Shown here one piece after another: positions 39,207 through 40,676 of a stretch of DNA of 40,676 bases; position 1 is the first letter of the stretch, and every line of letters starts with the position of its first letter. The stretch comes from a virus: positions 1 through 40,676 of the IMG/VR virus record IMGVR_UViG_3300033150_001413. One strand, 5' to 3'. A program made the position numbers and the translations under genes. The notes under the pieces are model-generated. The model saw only the letters and a list, made by a program, of their open reading frames with translations, was not told the origin of the DNA and ran no database searches.

Positions 39207-39640
39207 CAACCGTAACGAAGACTATCGGGGATATTCTAAGCAAGCATGCGGCGTGGCTGCAAGGAGCTCCCGACGGAGTGAGGACCGATCTGCAAAACGC
39301 CGATCTGCGAGGCGCCAATCTGCGATACGCCGATCTACGAAAGGCTAATCTGCAAAACGTTGATCTGCGCAATGCTAATCTGCAATATGCTAACCTGCAA
39401 GATGTGGATCTGCAAAACGCCAATCTGCGAGGCGCCAATCTGCAAGGCATCAATTTGCAAAACGCCAATCTACAAGATGCGGATCTACGCAATGCTAATC
39501 TGCAAGATGCTAACCTGCAAGATGCGGATCTGCGTTTTGCGGATCTGATGACGACTCTGTGTGGTGCGAACTTCGATGGGGCGCTGATCATGCATCGCGG
39601 CCATGTGGTGCGGGTTCAATTCCATATTGTCAAGCATTGA
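39203..39640 (+). CDS. Pentapeptide-repeat protein
   Basis: The 145-residue protein has about 17 consecutive pentapeptides of the A(D/N)LQx type between residues 29 and 115 (such as LQNADLRGANLRYADLRKAN). These fold as a right-handed quadrilateral beta helix. Flanks are a short helical N-terminus and a C-terminal GANFDGALIMHRGHVV segment. Pentapeptide proteins include DNA-gyrase mimics (Qnr/MfpA), but many phage ones have unknown role; this one is shorter than typical Qnr (about 215). The DNA shows strong repetition. Confidence 0.9.
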   Translation: MTTVTKTIGDILSKHAAWLQGAPDGVRTDLQNADLRGANLRYADLRKANLQNVDLRNANLQYANLQDVDLQNANLRGANLQGINLQNANLQDADLRNANLQDANLQDADLRFADLMTTLCGANFDGALIMHRGHVVRVQFHIVKH

Positions 39641-39664
39641 GACACCTGATGATTGGTGGACTTG

Positions 39665-39784
39665 ATGACCAAAACGAAAGAAATCTGTTGTCGCAGGCTG
39701 GTGGAACAAAACAAGGAGCTTCGCCGACAACGAATTGGGCGCGAACTTTCTCTGCACGACGCGCAGCCCGAGGAGGCGAATTGA
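39665..39784 (+). CDS. Possible 39-residue basic peptide
   Basis: The frame reads MTKTKEICCRRLVEQNKELRRQR and continues to EEAN. It is basic and helical. An overlapping frame of the same strand (39559-39816) competes with it. The ribosome site is weak. This is a possible small protein only. Confidence 0.35.
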   Translation: MTKTKEICCRRLVEQNKELRRQRIGRELSLHDAQPEEAN

Positions 39785-39849
39785 TGAACAAGAGGACGAA
39801 TTACGATCACGACTGACCAATCGACTCAGCTCTAAAGGAGGTACCAGCT

Positions 39850-40676
39850 ATGTGTGATTTTTTGAGTGCCATTGTTATCAAGCCGAAACCCGGCGATTCG
39901 CCCGAGGTCTACTGCGATCCGGAACATACGGATTTGCATGAAGACCTGATCGATAATCGGGGGTTGGCCGACAACGGCCAGGGAGGATTCGTGCGAGTCG
40001 AGCTGACGTTATCCAGCATCGACTATGCCGACGTGGAAGCCTACACGTTGCGGGTTGACCGCCCGCACACGCCCGAATGGTTCGACGGACAAACCGGCGC
40101 ACAAGTCGAATATATCCTTCGCGAACGCATCAAGCGAATGCTAGTGGACGATCAACGCGAGATGTTGCTGGGGGGATGCTGGATTTTACACAAGGCAGCC
40201 CATGTTAAGCGAGTACGAAACGCTCGAATCGTGGCCATGCAAGACTCGGCTCGGGTCGGCGAGATACAGGGCATGACTCAGATCGGGCAGATGCAGGGCT
40301 CGGCTCGGGTCGGACAGGTACAGGATTCCGCGCGGGTCGGCAGGATGCTAAATTCCACTCGAATTGGCAGGATGCTGGATTCCGCGCGGGTTAACAAGAT
40401 GCTGAATTCCGCTCGAATTGGCAGGATACTGGATTCCGCTCGGATCGGCGAGATGCGGGACTCGGCTCGGGCCGACGAGATGTGGGATTCGACTCGGGTC
40501 GGGCAGATGTGGGACTCAACTCGGATCGACAGGATGCAAGACTCCGCTCGGGTTGACAGAATGCTGGACTCGGCACGGGTCGAGCAGATGTGGGGCTCGG
40601 CTCAGATCGGCGAGATGCGGGACTCCGCTCGGGTCGGGCAGATGTGGGACTCGACTCGGATCGGCGAGATGCGGGG
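39850..40676 (+). CDS. Decapeptide-repeat protein (incomplete at window end)
   Basis: The ATG at 39850 has a strong aaaggaggt site, and the frame is open to the window's end (275 complete codons). The N-terminal 118 residues form a folded domain (MCDFLSAIVIKPKPGDSPEVYC ... YADVEAYTLRVDRPHTPEWFDG ... EYILRERIKRMLVDDQREM ... GGCWILHKAAHVKRV). Then come about 15 decapeptides of the form DSARVGRML or DSTRVGQMW. I recall a phage family with this N-terminus followed by runs like DSAQVGSV; no function is known. The repeats should form a beta solenoid. The C-terminus is missing. Confidence 0.75.
   Translation, partial: MCDFLSAIVIKPKPGDSPEVYCDPEHTDLHEDLIDNRGLADNGQGGFVRVELTLSSIDYADVEAYTLRVDRPHTPEWFDGQTGAQVEYILRERIKRMLVDDQREMLLGGCWILHKAAHVKRVRNARIVAMQDSARVGEIQGMTQIGQMQGSARVGQVQDSARVGRMLNSTRIGRMLDSARVNKMLNSARIGRILDSARIGEMRDSARADEMWDSTRVGQMWDSTRIDRMQDSARVDRMLDSARVEQMWGSAQIGEMRDSARVGQMWDSTRIGEMR
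40213..40676 (+). repeat. 30-bp degenerate tandem repeat (decapeptide-coding)
   Basis: About fifteen 30-bp units encode one decapeptide each. Conserved bases centre on the gactcggctcgggtc core, with variation at the position of Gly/Asp/Glu and of Met-x. The array continues past the window's end. Confidence 0.9.

Noticed and set aside
39270-39560. CRISPR-like or non-coding repeat
   Set aside because: The repeats are in frame and encode regular pentapeptides, so they are coding.
39106-39591. Minus-strand Arg/Ala/Ser/Cys-repeat frame
   Set aside because: It is the antisense of the pentapeptide-repeat gene; its repeats are a mirror of that coding repeat.

Overview
The window reads as one strand (+) of a tailed double-stranded DNA phage (or prophage) genome with siphovirus morphology. 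Nearly every gene points the same way, with stop/start overlaps (ATGA, TAATG) throughout. The decisive markers are: small and large terminase, head-tail connector, head-closure protein, HK97-type portal, a MuF-type minor head protein, HK97-type prohead protease, HK97-fold major capsid protein, tail-completion and tail-terminator proteins, tail tube, a lambda G/GT-like chaperone pair joined by a -1 frameshift signal, and a 726-residue tape measure. No sheath or contractile-baseplate gene, integrase or replication gene is visible. The host cannot be named from sequence alone. The Pro-rich secreted protein plus papain-like peptidase next to small holin-like proteins recalls gene sets I associate with Planctomycetes and their phages, but that is weak inference.

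Layout. 1-300: array of six 50-bp tandem units. 0.3-1.7 kb: coiled-coil protein, the C-terminal half of an SMC/Rad50-type ATPase, an RNA-polymerase alpha-CTD-like protein and a small unknown. 1.8-4.6 kb: terminase small subunit with a zinc-binding insertion, a small unknown, a strong hairpin terminator, then the large terminase. 4.6-8.5 kb: membrane and lysis-like cassette (signal-anchored Pro-rich protein, zinc ribbon, holin-like proteins, papain-like peptidase). 8.5-13.3 kb: GC-rich fibre and decoration cassette, including a LamG protein and a duplicated C-terminal domain. 13.3-18.4 kb: small virion proteins, a PHP phosphoesterase, connector, a Rossmann-type putative glycosyltransferase, a C2H2 zinc finger and head-closure protein. 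18.4-22.8 kb: portal, MuF-ADP-ribosyltransferase fusion and small genes. 22.8-22.9 kb: promoter and structured leader RNA. 22.9-28.2 kb: Ser-rich-tailed protein, protease, capsid. 28.2-36.8 kb: tail genes. 36.8-39.1 kb: second Rossmann-type transferase, cupin, GT-A-like protein. 39.1-40.7 kb: pentapeptide-repeat protein and a decapeptide-repeat protein that runs off the end.

The most interesting signals are these. (1) Three otherwise unrelated proteins (22939-23664, 29902-30690, 35509-36822) end in long Ser/Thr/Ile low-complexity tails, and the phage also carries two paralogous proteins resembling Maf/DUF115 transferases, a GT-A-like protein and a cupin. Three of those enzymes lie directly behind one Ser-tail gene, suggesting a virion Ser/Thr-glycosylation system. 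(2) A textbook -1 frameshift site sits in the tail chaperone genes. (3) A leader RNA has mutually exclusive pairings and ends in a terminator-like stem. (4) A minor head protein is fused to an R-S-E ADP-ribosyltransferase. (5) An intact PHP phosphoesterase lies among structural genes. (6) Many tiny zinc-ribbon proteins and one classical C2H2 finger are present.
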